A stretch of 47,429 bases of DNA from CAYVCG01 sp964449985 (GTDB taxonomy: Bacteria; Bacillota; Clostridia; Lachnospirales; WRAX01). Positions 27,152 through 35,777 of this stretch are shown piece after piece (the first letter of the stretch is position 1; every line of letters starts with the position of its first letter). Where the stretch lies: assembly GCA_964449985.1 (NCBI GenBank), contig CAYVCG010000008.1, positions 1 through 47,429 of the forward strand, written 5' to 3'. Under the pieces are notes generated by a model, which worked only from the letters and a program-made list of their open reading frames with translations, was not told the origin of the DNA and did not search any database. Position numbers and translations under genes: made by a program.

Positions 27152-28372
27152 TTACGCTTCAAAATATAAGCCTCCGATAAAAACTTTTAACACCTTTTTA
27201 AACGGCTTTTCATCAACATACGCTTTTACGGTTATAAATGTTTCTAAAACAGGCTGTTTTTTTAGCGCGAATTGCGCTGCCGCCAGCCCTGTTAGCCGGA
27301 CAGAAAACGGTATCTCTGCATAACCACTCACCAAATACCGCTTTCCCTCAAACTTTATGAAAGTATCCTCCGCCAAAACCTCCAGCATCATATCTTTAAA
27401 CGTATTGTTAATAACGATTATTCTTCCCATGTCTTCAAAACCAAATGACTGGCGGGATAAAGACAAATCAAGCGGATTCTCTTTGCACACATTAACGAAT
27501 ATATTCGTATTAGTGTTAACGAGCCTTAACGTTGCTGATGCAAATTTTTGCCGCAAAAGATTCGGATAAATAATATAGCTTGCTTCAAAAAAACCCGCCT
27601 CGTCAAAATCCGCTGCTGTTATACTATCAGTCATAAGCTTTATCCACGGAGTATCTTTCGAGTTTATAATTTCAATCCGCTCATCAAGATAGCCCCAGCC
27701 TTTAAGCCTGAGCGGTATAACGCCTGTTACGGCGTCTGTTTCTGCCGGCCTTATCCTTGTTGACAATCTGTTTTCAATGACGGATATTTCGGCCTTGTTT
27801 TTTAGGCCATTTAATACAAGAAAATTATCAATCGCCCGTTCTTTGTTCGGATCTCTGGCAAAATGCTCATACATATCCATATGCTCATAATTCATGCTTA
27901 ACAGCCACATCAAAAATTCCTTCTGCGAAAACAGCTTCCGTGATTCTACAGGGCTTTTCTTTACATAAAGCAAAAAGTCTTTAAGGGTGCCCAACCGGCT
28001 TCCATCTTTTGCTATAACGGCTGGTGGGATAATTTTTATTAAAACAGGGATTATTGCCTCTCCGCCGTTTGATGTTATTAATGCGCTTGTATGGATTGTA
28101 TCGCCTTTTTTATAAATGTCCAAATTAAATCTATATGTTATTTTAATATTATTTCCACGAAATTCCGTCGGAGAAAATTCCAGCCCATGGGAGTTGGAGG
28201 TTATTGTTCCAAAAAGCTCACCCCCGCCTATATTGGACACACAAAATCCACCCTCAAAGCACTCCGATGTCTCGATGGATATATTATCGGTATCGACTTG
28301 TATTACAGGCAAAGGGTATTCAAATTGTTTTAGTATATCCGATTTTTTATTATCAACTTGTTTTATATCCAT
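27152..28372 (-). CDS. Ig-like domain protein (resembles amino part of DUF5717)
   Basis: The 406-residue protein has no signal peptide or membrane segment. Residues about 15-115 form an Ig-like beta-sandwich (GFCVSNIGGGELFGTITS, then ...FRGNNIKITYRFNLD), and residues about 205-400 contain further beta-sandwich sequence of the same style (IEIINSKDTPWIKLM, IIVINNTFKDMMLEVL). A helical segment with DFLLYVKKSPVESRKLFSQ lies between. The pattern suggests an intracellular scaffold with Ig-like modules, as in the amino-terminal part of DUF5717. AGAAGG precedes the ATG. It is the second gene of the operon, 44 bases after the membrane protein gene. Its partner and function are unknown. Confidence 0.88.
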   Translation of the reverse strand: MDIKQVDNKKSDILKQFEYPLPVIQVDTDNISIETSECFEGGFCVSNIGGGELFGTITSNSHGLEFSPTEFRGNNIKITYRFNLDIYKKGDTIHTSALITSNGGEAIIPVLIKIIPPAVIAKDGSRLGTLKDFLLYVKKSPVESRKLFSQKEFLMWLLSMNYEHMDMYEHFARDPNKERAIDNFLVLNGLKNKAEISVIENRLSTRIRPAETDAVTGVIPLRLKGWGYLDERIEIINSKDTPWIKLMTDSITAADFDEAGFFEASYIIYPNLLRQKFASATLRLVNTNTNIFVNVCKENPLDLSLSRQSFGFEDMGRIIVINNTFKDMMLEVLAEDTFIKFEGKRYLVSGYAEIPFSVRLTGLAAAQFALKKQPVLETFITVKAYVDEKPFKKVLKVFIGGLYFEA

Positions 28373-28416
28373 ATGAAAAACCTTCTTTTAAAAAACAAAC
28401 GTTTGTACCCAAGGCA

Positions 28417-29766
28417 TTATCGACCAAGCATCTTGAAGTTCATATCCATTTGCTCTTTTATGCTCATTATTGCATTCATTTCAGACCTGCTTTGCTCTTG
28501 CATTTGGGCAAACACGCTTTGCAGCCGTTCGATAAGCTCTGAGTTGGATTTTATAATTGAATCAAGATTTTGGCGCAAAGATTCATTTATGCCATTATAA
28601 GCCTCTTGCACCTGAAAATCAATTATCCTGCCCATTCCTTCGCCAATCTGCGATGTTATTTCTTTCAATGTCAGCTCGTATTGCTGCAAACTGTTCTCTA
28701 AAGCAATTTGGTTCGTTTTTAAATATTTGAGCTGCTGCTCGACTTCATCGTTTCTTGCCATATAGTTCGAATTACTGGTATACAAGGCATCCGCCGTCTT
28801 CTCCAGGCTTGCTACCTGTTTTGAAAGAGATGAAAAATAATCACCCATGCTGCCAGACATCTTCGCAAACCCACCATCAACAATATTTGATAGCTTCTCA
28901 ACGCCCTGAATGGATACGTTTAGCGAAGCAAGCGTCTTGTTAAAGTTATCCTGCCCTTTGACAGCTTCATTGATTGTATCGCGCCATTTTTTAATAGGCT
29001 CATCCAATATTTCTTTATGATTTAACACAGATGTCATAGCGTTTTCAACGTTTTCTGTCATTGCCGCCATGGATTTTCCCATCGCCTCTCCAAGCTCAGT
29101 GCCCAGCATACTTATGGTCTCTCTAAGGCCGGACGTTTGCGCCTGAATAGAATTCTTTATATCCACCCTAAGCAGATTAATAGCCGAAACAGGATCCTTA
29201 CCAAAAAACTTGTTGATTTCTATTTCCATAAAGTTGGACATTTCGAAAACTATCTTGCTTTCAACAGCTGTATAATCCAAGAATAAGCCAACAACCTTTA
29301 TGACGACAAACAAAAATACGCAAATCGCAGCTACGGTAGCTTTTTCATTCACCGTTAGCGTTAAAATAATCCCTATTAGGAGTATGCTTTTTTCAAACGT
29401 GTCCAAAACACCTTTATAGCTTTTTAAGTTAAGCAAAAGAAAGCGCGATCTTCCCAACTGCCGCTCAACAACATCTCTGGGAGACAGATGAACAACACCT
29501 TTTTCCACAACGGAAACGTAAAACTTAACGACCTTGCTGAAAAACCCAAATTTTATATTTTCTAATTCCTTTTTTTCGTTAATCTCTTTAGACTGCAACA
29601 AATATGTGGCATAAATATTCTGATAAGCGATGAATAACGCGATTCTAAAGATAAGAGCCAAAAGAGAAACGCCTATAAGGCATTGCAGCCCCATCTGAGC
29701 GCCATAGTCATATATCCCTATTGATGTATAAAACTCTGTATAAAATACCGGTATTTGAAATGGCAT
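28417..29766 (-). CDS. Membrane-anchored coiled-coil protein, first gene of the Hsp70 operon
   Basis: The 449-residue protein has a hydrophobic helix at about 27-50 and a helical pair at about 127-163, followed by a long carboxyl tail (about 180-449) of heptad-rich coiled coil with segments such as SSLSKQVASLEKTADALY. The tail is probably cytoplasmic. The layout of one plus two membrane helices and a long coiled tail recalls MotA/TolQ-type proteins, but I see none of their conserved motifs and assign no family. GGAGG lies 8 bases before the ATG. As the only membrane protein of the operon it may anchor the chaperone complex. Confidence 0.9.
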   Translation of the reverse strand: MPFQIPVFYTEFYTSIGIYDYGAQMGLQCLIGVSLLALIFRIALFIAYQNIYATYLLQSKEINEKKELENIKFGFFSKVVKFYVSVVEKGVVHLSPRDVVERQLGRSRFLLLNLKSYKGVLDTFEKSILLIGIILTLTVNEKATVAAICVFLFVVIKVVGLFLDYTAVESKIVFEMSNFMEIEINKFFGKDPVSAINLLRVDIKNSIQAQTSGLRETISMLGTELGEAMGKSMAAMTENVENAMTSVLNHKEILDEPIKKWRDTINEAVKGQDNFNKTLASLNVSIQGVEKLSNIVDGGFAKMSGSMGDYFSSLSKQVASLEKTADALYTSNSNYMARNDEVEQQLKYLKTNQIALENSLQQYELTLKEITSQIGEGMGRIIDFQVQEAYNGINESLRQNLDSIIKSNSELIERLQSVFAQMQEQSRSEMNAIMSIKEQMDMNFKMLGR

Positions 29767-29809
29767 TAATAAACCTCCAAAAAAAACTTCTGTTTATATT
29801 TCGGAATAT

Positions 29810-29838
29810 ATTATACCATCTTTAATTAATGCTGTATA
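29810..29838 (-). promoter_or_regulatory. Promoter of the Hsp70 operon
   Basis: A perfect TATAAT (29810-29815) lies 17 bases from TATACA (29833-29838) on the minus strand, about 45 bases before the first operon gene. No CIRCE-type inverted repeat (TTAGCACTC-N9-GAGTGCTAA) is visible, so HrcA heat-shock control is not indicated. Confidence 0.7.
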
Positions 29839-29876
29839 CAAGGATTGTTAAAACTTTTTTTACGCAAAACACCCGA

Positions 29877-29905
29877 TTGACAAAGGTTGTGCGCTAAGCT
29901 AAAAT
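29877..29905 (+). promoter_or_regulatory. Promoter of the divergent DUF4272 gene
   Basis: TTGACA (29877-29882) and TAAAAT (29900-29905) are spaced 17 bases apart on the plus strand, 45 bases before the ATG at 29950. The two divergent promoters are only about 40 bases apart, so one bound regulator could affect both. Confidence 0.8.
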
Positions 29906-29949
29906 TGTTTATATTTAACACAGGACTAAAATTTAAGGGGGTAGCTTAA

Positions 29950-31176
29950 ATGGTTATTGACAGGTTAATTATTTATTCGTCAATACATGGTTTTGAGGAC
30001 AATATAACAGCTGTTGAAACGGTATTCCGAAACAGGAAATTTGATATCAAGATTTCTGGCGGAAACATAACAATAGTTAATAAAAAATTGTTTTCCAAAC
30101 AAATAGTAAATGCCGAAATAATAACTCATGAGAACGCCGAGGATAAGTTCTGCGAACAAATAAATAAGCTTAAAAACCGTATGTCAGAAGAAAAATATCA
30201 GGATGAGGAAACAAAAAAATCAATACTTACCCAAGCTTCATGCACAAATGCAATTATTGTATTTGAATCAGACGGAAACATACCAGAAAATGTAATTGAG
30301 GCAATTACCGAAGTTGTGGGCAGGCTTTGCGCTATGGCTCTTTCTGAAGACGGAGTTGTTTTTAACAATGAATTCAATCCTATTTACGACTCTAATGGAA
30401 TACGGACTGAAGCCAACTTCAACATTTATGCTGATGGCATTGCCGTTAACATTGTTGGGATTGATGAAACTAATGAAAACACTGCTAGAAAGCAAATCTC
30501 TATATCCCGCCTTAAAGAGCTTGGCATACCTGTTGTGGAAAATATGCCTGTTCTGCCAGATTCCAGTCAGGCGGTTTTTCGTTCGAAAGACGATATTTGC
30601 GAACGCATGGTTTCTCTAATGTTTCTTATACAATATGCATGTGAGGTTGCGCAGGGAGCGGATTTGGACAATGCACGTGATTCTGTTGTTGATTTGCTGA
30701 ACAAATACGAGGTTTTGGACTGTTTAACGCCGTCGGAGCAACAGTTTTTATATAGGACTATCCCCGATGTTGACGCTGCGGTAAAAATAACTTGGCAATA
30801 CGAGGCTTGTTGGATTCTTGCATGGGCGCTCGGATATGCAGAAGACTTGGGGCTTCCTGATGAGATGAGCGATAGCGAGGATATCGCAAAGGCAGTGTTG
30901 CAATTTGATTGTTATGACGATTTTTATGACAATGCTGCCCTTAGGCCAAAAACCGAAATTCTGGATCATGCCGATTTTACATACCGATTGGATTTGGCGT
31001 GTGTTTCTGCAAAGGCAAAAAAAACTGTTATGCCGCACAATATCAACTCTAAAATAACAGCCGAACGCAATCGGGCGTTTAGCTGGCTTTTAAACAGCAA
31101 GGGTTCCGGCTGGGACGACGTTACCCTTGCTGAGCAGATTTTCAGTAAAGGTCTGCCGCAGGAAATTGACGATTGA
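29950..31176 (+). CDS. DUF4272 domain protein, divergent from the Hsp70 operon
   Basis: The 408-residue soluble protein starts at an ATG with AAGGGGG seven bases upstream. Residues about 1-175 are an uncharacterised alpha/beta region. Residues about 180-405 match the DUF4272 pattern: RLKELGIPVVENMPVLPDSSQAVFRSKDDICERM split over this area, LTPSEQQFL, and WQYEACWILAWALGYAEDLGLP. DUF4272 has no established function; it is widespread and often found in polymorphic toxin or immunity-like and uncharacterised loci. It is one of only two plus-strand genes here, and it shares its upstream region with the operon, suggesting coordinated control. Confidence 0.88.
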   Translation: MVIDRLIIYSSIHGFEDNITAVETVFRNRKFDIKISGGNITIVNKKLFSKQIVNAEIITHENAEDKFCEQINKLKNRMSEEKYQDEETKKSILTQASCTNAIIVFESDGNIPENVIEAITEVVGRLCAMALSEDGVVFNNEFNPIYDSNGIRTEANFNIYADGIAVNIVGIDETNENTARKQISISRLKELGIPVVENMPVLPDSSQAVFRSKDDICERMVSLMFLIQYACEVAQGADLDNARDSVVDLLNKYEVLDCLTPSEQQFLYRTIPDVDAAVKITWQYEACWILAWALGYAEDLGLPDEMSDSEDIAKAVLQFDCYDDFYDNAALRPKTEILDHADFTYRLDLACVSAKAKKTVMPHNINSKITAERNRAFSWLLNSKGSGWDDVTLAEQIFSKGLPQEIDD

Positions 31177-31197
31177 TTTTCGTTTAAAGCATAAAAG

Positions 31198-31227
31198 CAG
31201 AGGGGGTTTTCGGAAAAACTCCCTCTG
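31198..31227. terminator. Convergent hairpin between the DUF4272 gene and addA
   Basis: CAGAGGG and CCCTCTG, extended by GTTTT/AAAAC, form a strong stem in the 73 bases between the two convergent stops. A short TTTT follows on the minus strand (end of addA). There is no T-run on the plus strand, so function in that direction is weaker. Confidence 0.65.
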
Positions 31228-31249
31228 GCTGTTGGAAAAACATCCTGAT

Positions 31250-34200
31250 TTATACCTCAAACCACCTGCCCAACTCAAAGAAATAAATGACGGATTGTTT
31301 AAGCCGACCGTTCATCGCCGCCAAAACAGCCCTTTTATATACCCCTATCTGGATTTTATACCGCTCAAGCACTGTTTCCGCCGTACTTGGCATAACCTTA
31401 TCTGATTTGTAGTCCAAAAGCACAAATCCATCCTCCTCTTCAAACAAACAGTCTATAATGCCGTGAACCAAAACCCTTTCATTTTTGCATCCGACCCAAG
31501 ATGGATTTATTTCCTCCGGTTTCATCCCTAAAACGAACGGTATTTCTTTCATAACATTTTTTGATTTCCGCATTCTATCCGCAAGGCTGGACTGTGAAAA
31601 GGCCTCTATTTTTTTTATGTCTATATGCTGTGCATCTTCCTCGCTGAAAATCCCTTTTGCAGTAAGGCTATGTATAAGCTTTTTTATCTCCGAATATTCA
31701 TGATGCATAGAAACATCCAAATGCTCCATAACCGCATGAAGAAGAACGCCTTTTCTTGCCGGGGTGTAAATATTTCTGGATTTACCGCTTTGCAAAAAAT
31801 CAGGCCGGCGCAACTCATCAGTAATTTTAGGCGAATAAAAACTCTCGCTGTCTTTCGTTTGAAGCTCATAATTAATCCGCTTTATCTCTGAAATAGATAT
31901 TTTGGATGGTATTTCAGCCACAGCGGAATAAGGGTATACGAATGAGATGTTGTTTGTGATCTCGTTTTTTCTGCCGCTATAATCCTTATCTTTATCAATT
32001 AGATCAAACTGTTGTTTAACATCGAATCCCGCGCCATCTTTAGAACTGTTAGCAACAAAATCAGATTTTTTGTTTATAGCTATACTCCACCGTGATTCAT
32101 CATTAAAAAGCTTTTCATTCCATCTTTCTGTTTCGACCGAAAGATGTTTAACTATATCCCTATGCCTTAACAAAGCGCTTATTATCCAATCAAAGAAACA
32201 GCGTTTCTTAGATAAAAAATACGGATTAACAGCTGGTTTGCCATCGCATGAATACCTCTTTATAACATCAATCCTTCTTGCGATATCCTTTATGCAGGCC
32301 GAAAGTATAATCTTTTCCTTTGCCCTCGTGAGCGCCACATAAAGCACGCGCATTTCCTCAGACAAACTCTCTATAATAATCTTTTTTGATATCGCATATC
32401 GTGAAAGCGTATTGTATTTTATGCGCAAATCGCTATCTATACTCACTGCCCCGACGCCCAGCTTTTGATGCAACAAAACCGGGCTTGTCGCGTCAGACAA
32501 ATTAAAGCGCCGCCCAAGACCACACACGAAAACGACAGGGAATTCAAGCCCTTTACTCTTATGTATACTCATAACTCGTACTACGTTTTCATTCTCGCTT
32601 ATTACTTTTGCACTGCCGAATTCCGTCTTTCCCTTTTGAATCTTTTCGATATACATTATAAAATTGAACAAGCTTTTTAGCCTTGTCTTCTCATATCTAA
32701 CAGCCCGCTCAAAAAGCGCGCGCAAATTCGCCTGACGAACAGCCCCTCCCGGCATTGTACCGGCGTAGTCAAAATAGCCGCTGTCTCCATAAATCGCTTG
32801 CAGAAGTTCGCTTATACTCATATAAACGGCCATATTACGCCATCTATCTAAGTCTGATAAAAATCTGCAAAGCTTTTGGGATAGGCTATCTTCATAAACC
32901 CTTGTATATTCCAAAACGCAATCATAAAACATTCCGCGGGCAAGGCACTGACGAATGCTTAGCAACTCATCCGCTGTAACACCGTAAACCGATGAATACA
33001 AGGCAGATATAAGATGGATATCTTGACGCGGGTTATCCACAATTCTTAAAAGGCTCAGAATCGTCATTATTTCCATTGATTCGAAATAGCCTGTGGATGT
33101 ATCAGAAAACGATGGCAAATCAATATCACCCAAAGCCCGAACATAAGCATCTGCAACGTTTCTTGTGGAGCGCAGCAAAATAACGATATCCCTTGGCTCT
33201 ATATCCCGAAAACCGTCTTTTTCAGTGACTTGAAACGGTTTACCGCTATCAGCGCCCAATAGCTGTTTAATCCTGTTTGCAACCATCGTGGCTTCTAGCT
33301 CTGCATTAGTCAGCTCTGCTATTATTTCATCGCTTTCTTGCTCATTCACGGATTCAGTATTATCCTCAGTTTCAGCATCAATATCGGTATTATCATCAGG
33401 CTTTCCAGTTTCTGACGTATCTAAAACCAATACCTCTGTCTTTTCGGCGTTTGCATCATCAAACGGCAGATAATCAGCTCCATAATACAACATAGCATCC
33501 TCATCGTATATTACCTCACCCAGATAATCCGTCATGATTTGCTTAAAAATAAAGTTTATGGCGCAAAGAACGCTTTTCCTGCTTCTAAAGTTTTTTGATA
33601 AATCTATTCTTTGCTCCAAATCTCCCTCATTCGTGCCATAGGAATAATACTTTTCACGAAACAACTCAGGATTTGCCATACGAAATCTATATATGCTCTG
33701 TTTTATATCTCCCACCATAAAGCGGTTTCTCGCATCTCTATTTTTGGAAACGAGCGACAATATAAGCTCTTGAACAAGGTTAGAATCCTGATATTCATCG
33801 GTTAATACTTCATTAAATTTCTGACGAAGCTCCATAGCTGCGATTGATGGCAATATTTTATCAAATCCGGAATCGGGCTGCGTTAGAGCCTTTATACATA
33901 AATGCTCAAAATCCCCGAAATCCGCTATATTTCTGGCTCTCTTAACGTCGTAAAATCGTTTTGAAAACGCGATTACGACTTTGCACAACGTCCTAATATT
34001 CGCACAGCTGAAAGAAATGTTTTTTACGATACCTTCTGGGCTTAAAGACAAAGCCTTTTTCTGCATATCTGAAACCGGCTTTTTTATATCCGCCGTTCGA
34101 ATGTCTGAAATAAGCTGTTTTAGGGCAATTGTCTCCTCATCGTCATCACTGCTTTTTTTGCCGGGGATAGCAAGGCGCATTGTTGCAAAAGAAAAAGCCA

Positions 34201-35068
34201 TCGCTTGATAAAACGCTGAAAAGCCCGAATCCAACGATTTCATAGCACTCGTAAGCTTCTGCCTGTCATCTTCCAAAACTTGGATAGCGGCAGGATTGAT
34301 TTGGGGATGGCGGCAAAGCCCTTCGACAATATCAACGGACGATAAGCAGCCAGATAGCGATATCCTTGCATCTTCCGCAAAGTATTTATACCAATCGGTT
34401 TGTTCCAGCTCATCTATGCTTTGCAAATCCAATTTATCTAGCCAATATAATAACCAGCTTTCCGGCCATGGGCAACTCTGAATAAAATCAAACATTTTTA
34501 GAGCCAACTCCTGCAAACCGTCATCCTTTATCTTATCACCAAAGCAGCTCACAAGATTTAAAAAATCGGAATTATCATTGCTTCCGAAAACACTTTGCAA
34601 AAACTCCTCATCATCGCTTTCGTAAAGCTGTTCAAACAAATCCCTCATGATTTCTGCCTTTAGCAAATCGGATTCCGCTCCGTCAACAATCCGAAAGCTT
34701 GGGTCTATATCGATTAAATAAAAATATTTACGTATTACGCTTAAACAAAACGAATGTATCGTCATTATAGATGAGTTGTTAATAAGCATGGCTTGCTTTT
34801 GCAGATGAACGCTATCCGGATTTTCAGAAAGCCGCTGTTCAATCCCTTTTAATATTCTTTGCCGCATTTCAGCTGCTGCGGCTTCTGTAAACGTAACGAC
34901 TAAAAGCCTGTCGATATCAACAGGCTTTTGCTCATTGGTTATTATTCTTATTATTCTTTCTACAAGCACGGCTGTTTTGCCGGAACCAGCCGCAGCAGAT
35001 ACAAGCAAATCACAATCCCTTGTTGCTATTGCCCGCTCCTGCTGTGGCGTAAAAACCGTTTTAGGCAT
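31250..35068 (-). CDS. addA: AddA helicase-nuclease subunit
   Basis: I choose the ATG at 35068, preceded by AAGGTGAT; a longer frame to 35113 would run into the upstream gene. The 1272-residue protein has Walker A SAAAGSGKT (24-32), the UvrD-type motif II DEYQDSN, motif V around IHKSKGLEFPVVF, motif VI LYVALTRAKEK, and a carboxyl PD-(D/E)XK nuclease with IDCLFEEEDG and LLDYKSDK. AddAB resects double-strand DNA ends to Chi sites for RecA loading. Length is normal for AddA. The unusual feature is that addB, which normally lies immediately upstream, is absent; an unknown 203-residue gene ends 13 bases before addA. Confidence 0.96.
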   Translation of the reverse strand: MPKTVFTPQQERAIATRDCDLLVSAAAGSGKTAVLVERIIRIITNEQKPVDIDRLLVVTFTEAAAAEMRQRILKGIEQRLSENPDSVHLQKQAMLINNSSIMTIHSFCLSVIRKYFYLIDIDPSFRIVDGAESDLLKAEIMRDLFEQLYESDDEEFLQSVFGSNDNSDFLNLVSCFGDKIKDDGLQELALKMFDFIQSCPWPESWLLYWLDKLDLQSIDELEQTDWYKYFAEDARISLSGCLSSVDIVEGLCRHPQINPAAIQVLEDDRQKLTSAMKSLDSGFSAFYQAMAFSFATMRLAIPGKKSSDDDEETIALKQLISDIRTADIKKPVSDMQKKALSLSPEGIVKNISFSCANIRTLCKVVIAFSKRFYDVKRARNIADFGDFEHLCIKALTQPDSGFDKILPSIAAMELRQKFNEVLTDEYQDSNLVQELILSLVSKNRDARNRFMVGDIKQSIYRFRMANPELFREKYYSYGTNEGDLEQRIDLSKNFRSRKSVLCAINFIFKQIMTDYLGEVIYDEDAMLYYGADYLPFDDANAEKTEVLVLDTSETGKPDDNTDIDAETEDNTESVNEQESDEIIAELTNAELEATMVANRIKQLLGADSGKPFQVTEKDGFRDIEPRDIVILLRSTRNVADAYVRALGDIDLPSFSDTSTGYFESMEIMTILSLLRIVDNPRQDIHLISALYSSVYGVTADELLSIRQCLARGMFYDCVLEYTRVYEDSLSQKLCRFLSDLDRWRNMAVYMSISELLQAIYGDSGYFDYAGTMPGGAVRQANLRALFERAVRYEKTRLKSLFNFIMYIEKIQKGKTEFGSAKVISENENVVRVMSIHKSKGLEFPVVFVCGLGRRFNLSDATSPVLLHQKLGVGAVSIDSDLRIKYNTLSRYAISKKIIIESLSEEMRVLYVALTRAKEKIILSACIKDIARRIDVIKRYSCDGKPAVNPYFLSKKRCFFDWIISALLRHRDIVKHLSVETERWNEKLFNDESRWSIAINKKSDFVANSSKDGAGFDVKQQFDLIDKDKDYSGRKNEITNNISFVYPYSAVAEIPSKISISEIKRINYELQTKDSESFYSPKITDELRRPDFLQSGKSRNIYTPARKGVLLHAVMEHLDVSMHHEYSEIKKLIHSLTAKGIFSEEDAQHIDIKKIEAFSQSSLADRMRKSKNVMKEIPFVLGMKPEEINPSWVGCKNERVLVHGIIDCLFEEEDGFVLLDYKSDKVMPSTAETVLERYKIQIGVYKRAVLAAMNGRLKQSVIYFFELGRWFEV

Positions 35069-35081
35069 AGTTATCACCTTG

Positions 35082-35693
35082 TCAATGGGTATTAACGAAT
35101 GTATCGGCTTCATAAAGCCTGCTGTTTAACGAGACATAATGAGTAAATGATTTTAAAAACCCGTCAAACGTACTGCACAGGAAATTATTAACGAATGCTT
35201 TGGTTTCATCATCAGCGGTTTCAAAACCCACAATCTCAGAAACGATAAAGTCCGAGAACTCTGCATTAAAAGCAATCGTGCTATCCCTGCAAAGACCACT
35301 AAAATGGTTAAACCGCTGTTTTTCGTTCTCATCAAATATAAAAATATCAAACATAAACGGTTCTATTTCCTTACCTTTTAAATGCCTGCCTTTTTTTGCA
35401 ATAAATCTGGACACATGATAAAAGCTTATCCATTTGAACAAATCTGCAAGCATCGCCCTGTCAACAGTGTCAAAAGCGCTATCGCTTACCTGCTTCTTCC
35501 TGTTCGAAAATTCCTTTGATAATTCGAAAATATCTTCTTTCGTACAGTTTATTACCTGGGTATAAAAATTCTTCAAAAATCTGTCAGGTATTTCCGTTTT
35601 ATTAAGCAGAGAGTCATATTCTGAGTCTACATTTTTATGCAAATAATAACTTTGCATAAGCCTGCTTCGGCAAATAAAGCTAATAATATCCAT
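35082..35693 (-). CDS. Unknown protein cotranscribed with addA
   Basis: This 203-residue soluble protein is not one I recognise. It is rich in Phe, Asp, Glu and Lys, predicted mostly helical, with no signal peptide, membrane segment or Cys cluster. It is far too short for AddB (about 1150 residues) and shows no helicase or nuclease motif. GAGGTG precedes the ATG at 35693, and its stop lies 13 bases before the addA start, so translation is probably coupled. A terminator for pcrA lies just upstream (35745-35773), which implies its own promoter, although none stands out. Confidence 0.75.
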   Translation of the reverse strand: MDIISFICRSRLMQSYYLHKNVDSEYDSLLNKTEIPDRFLKNFYTQVINCTKEDIFELSKEFSNRKKQVSDSAFDTVDRAMLADLFKWISFYHVSRFIAKKGRHLKGKEIEPFMFDIFIFDENEKQRFNHFSGLCRDSTIAFNAEFSDFIVSEIVGFETADDETKAFVNNFLCSTFDGFLKSFTHYVSLNSRLYEADTFVNTH

Positions 35694-35744
35694 GACGATT
35701 CACCTCGTGGAAAATATTACCATATCCATACCGGTGAATAACGG

Positions 35745-35773
35745 AAAAAAAGCTCGATTATTTAAGCTTTTTT
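35745..35773 (-). terminator. Intrinsic terminator of the yerC-pcrA unit
   Basis: AAAAAAGCT and AGCTTTTTT pair around a 10-base loop, ending in seven T on the minus strand, within 35 bases of the pcrA stop. Confidence 0.8.
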
Positions 35774-35777
35774 GGCA

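Noticed and set aside
29767..29949. CIRCE/HrcA heat-shock operator before the Hsp70 operon
   Set aside because: No TTAGCACTC-N9-GAGTGCTAA-like inverted repeat is present in the intergenic region.
28417..31176. Zorya-like or other named defence system
   Set aside because: The membrane protein recalls a MotA-type layout, but there is no ZorB/OmpA-like partner, and no nuclease or helicase in the operon. addA and pcrA are housekeeping repair genes in separate units. A defence role remains only a possibility.
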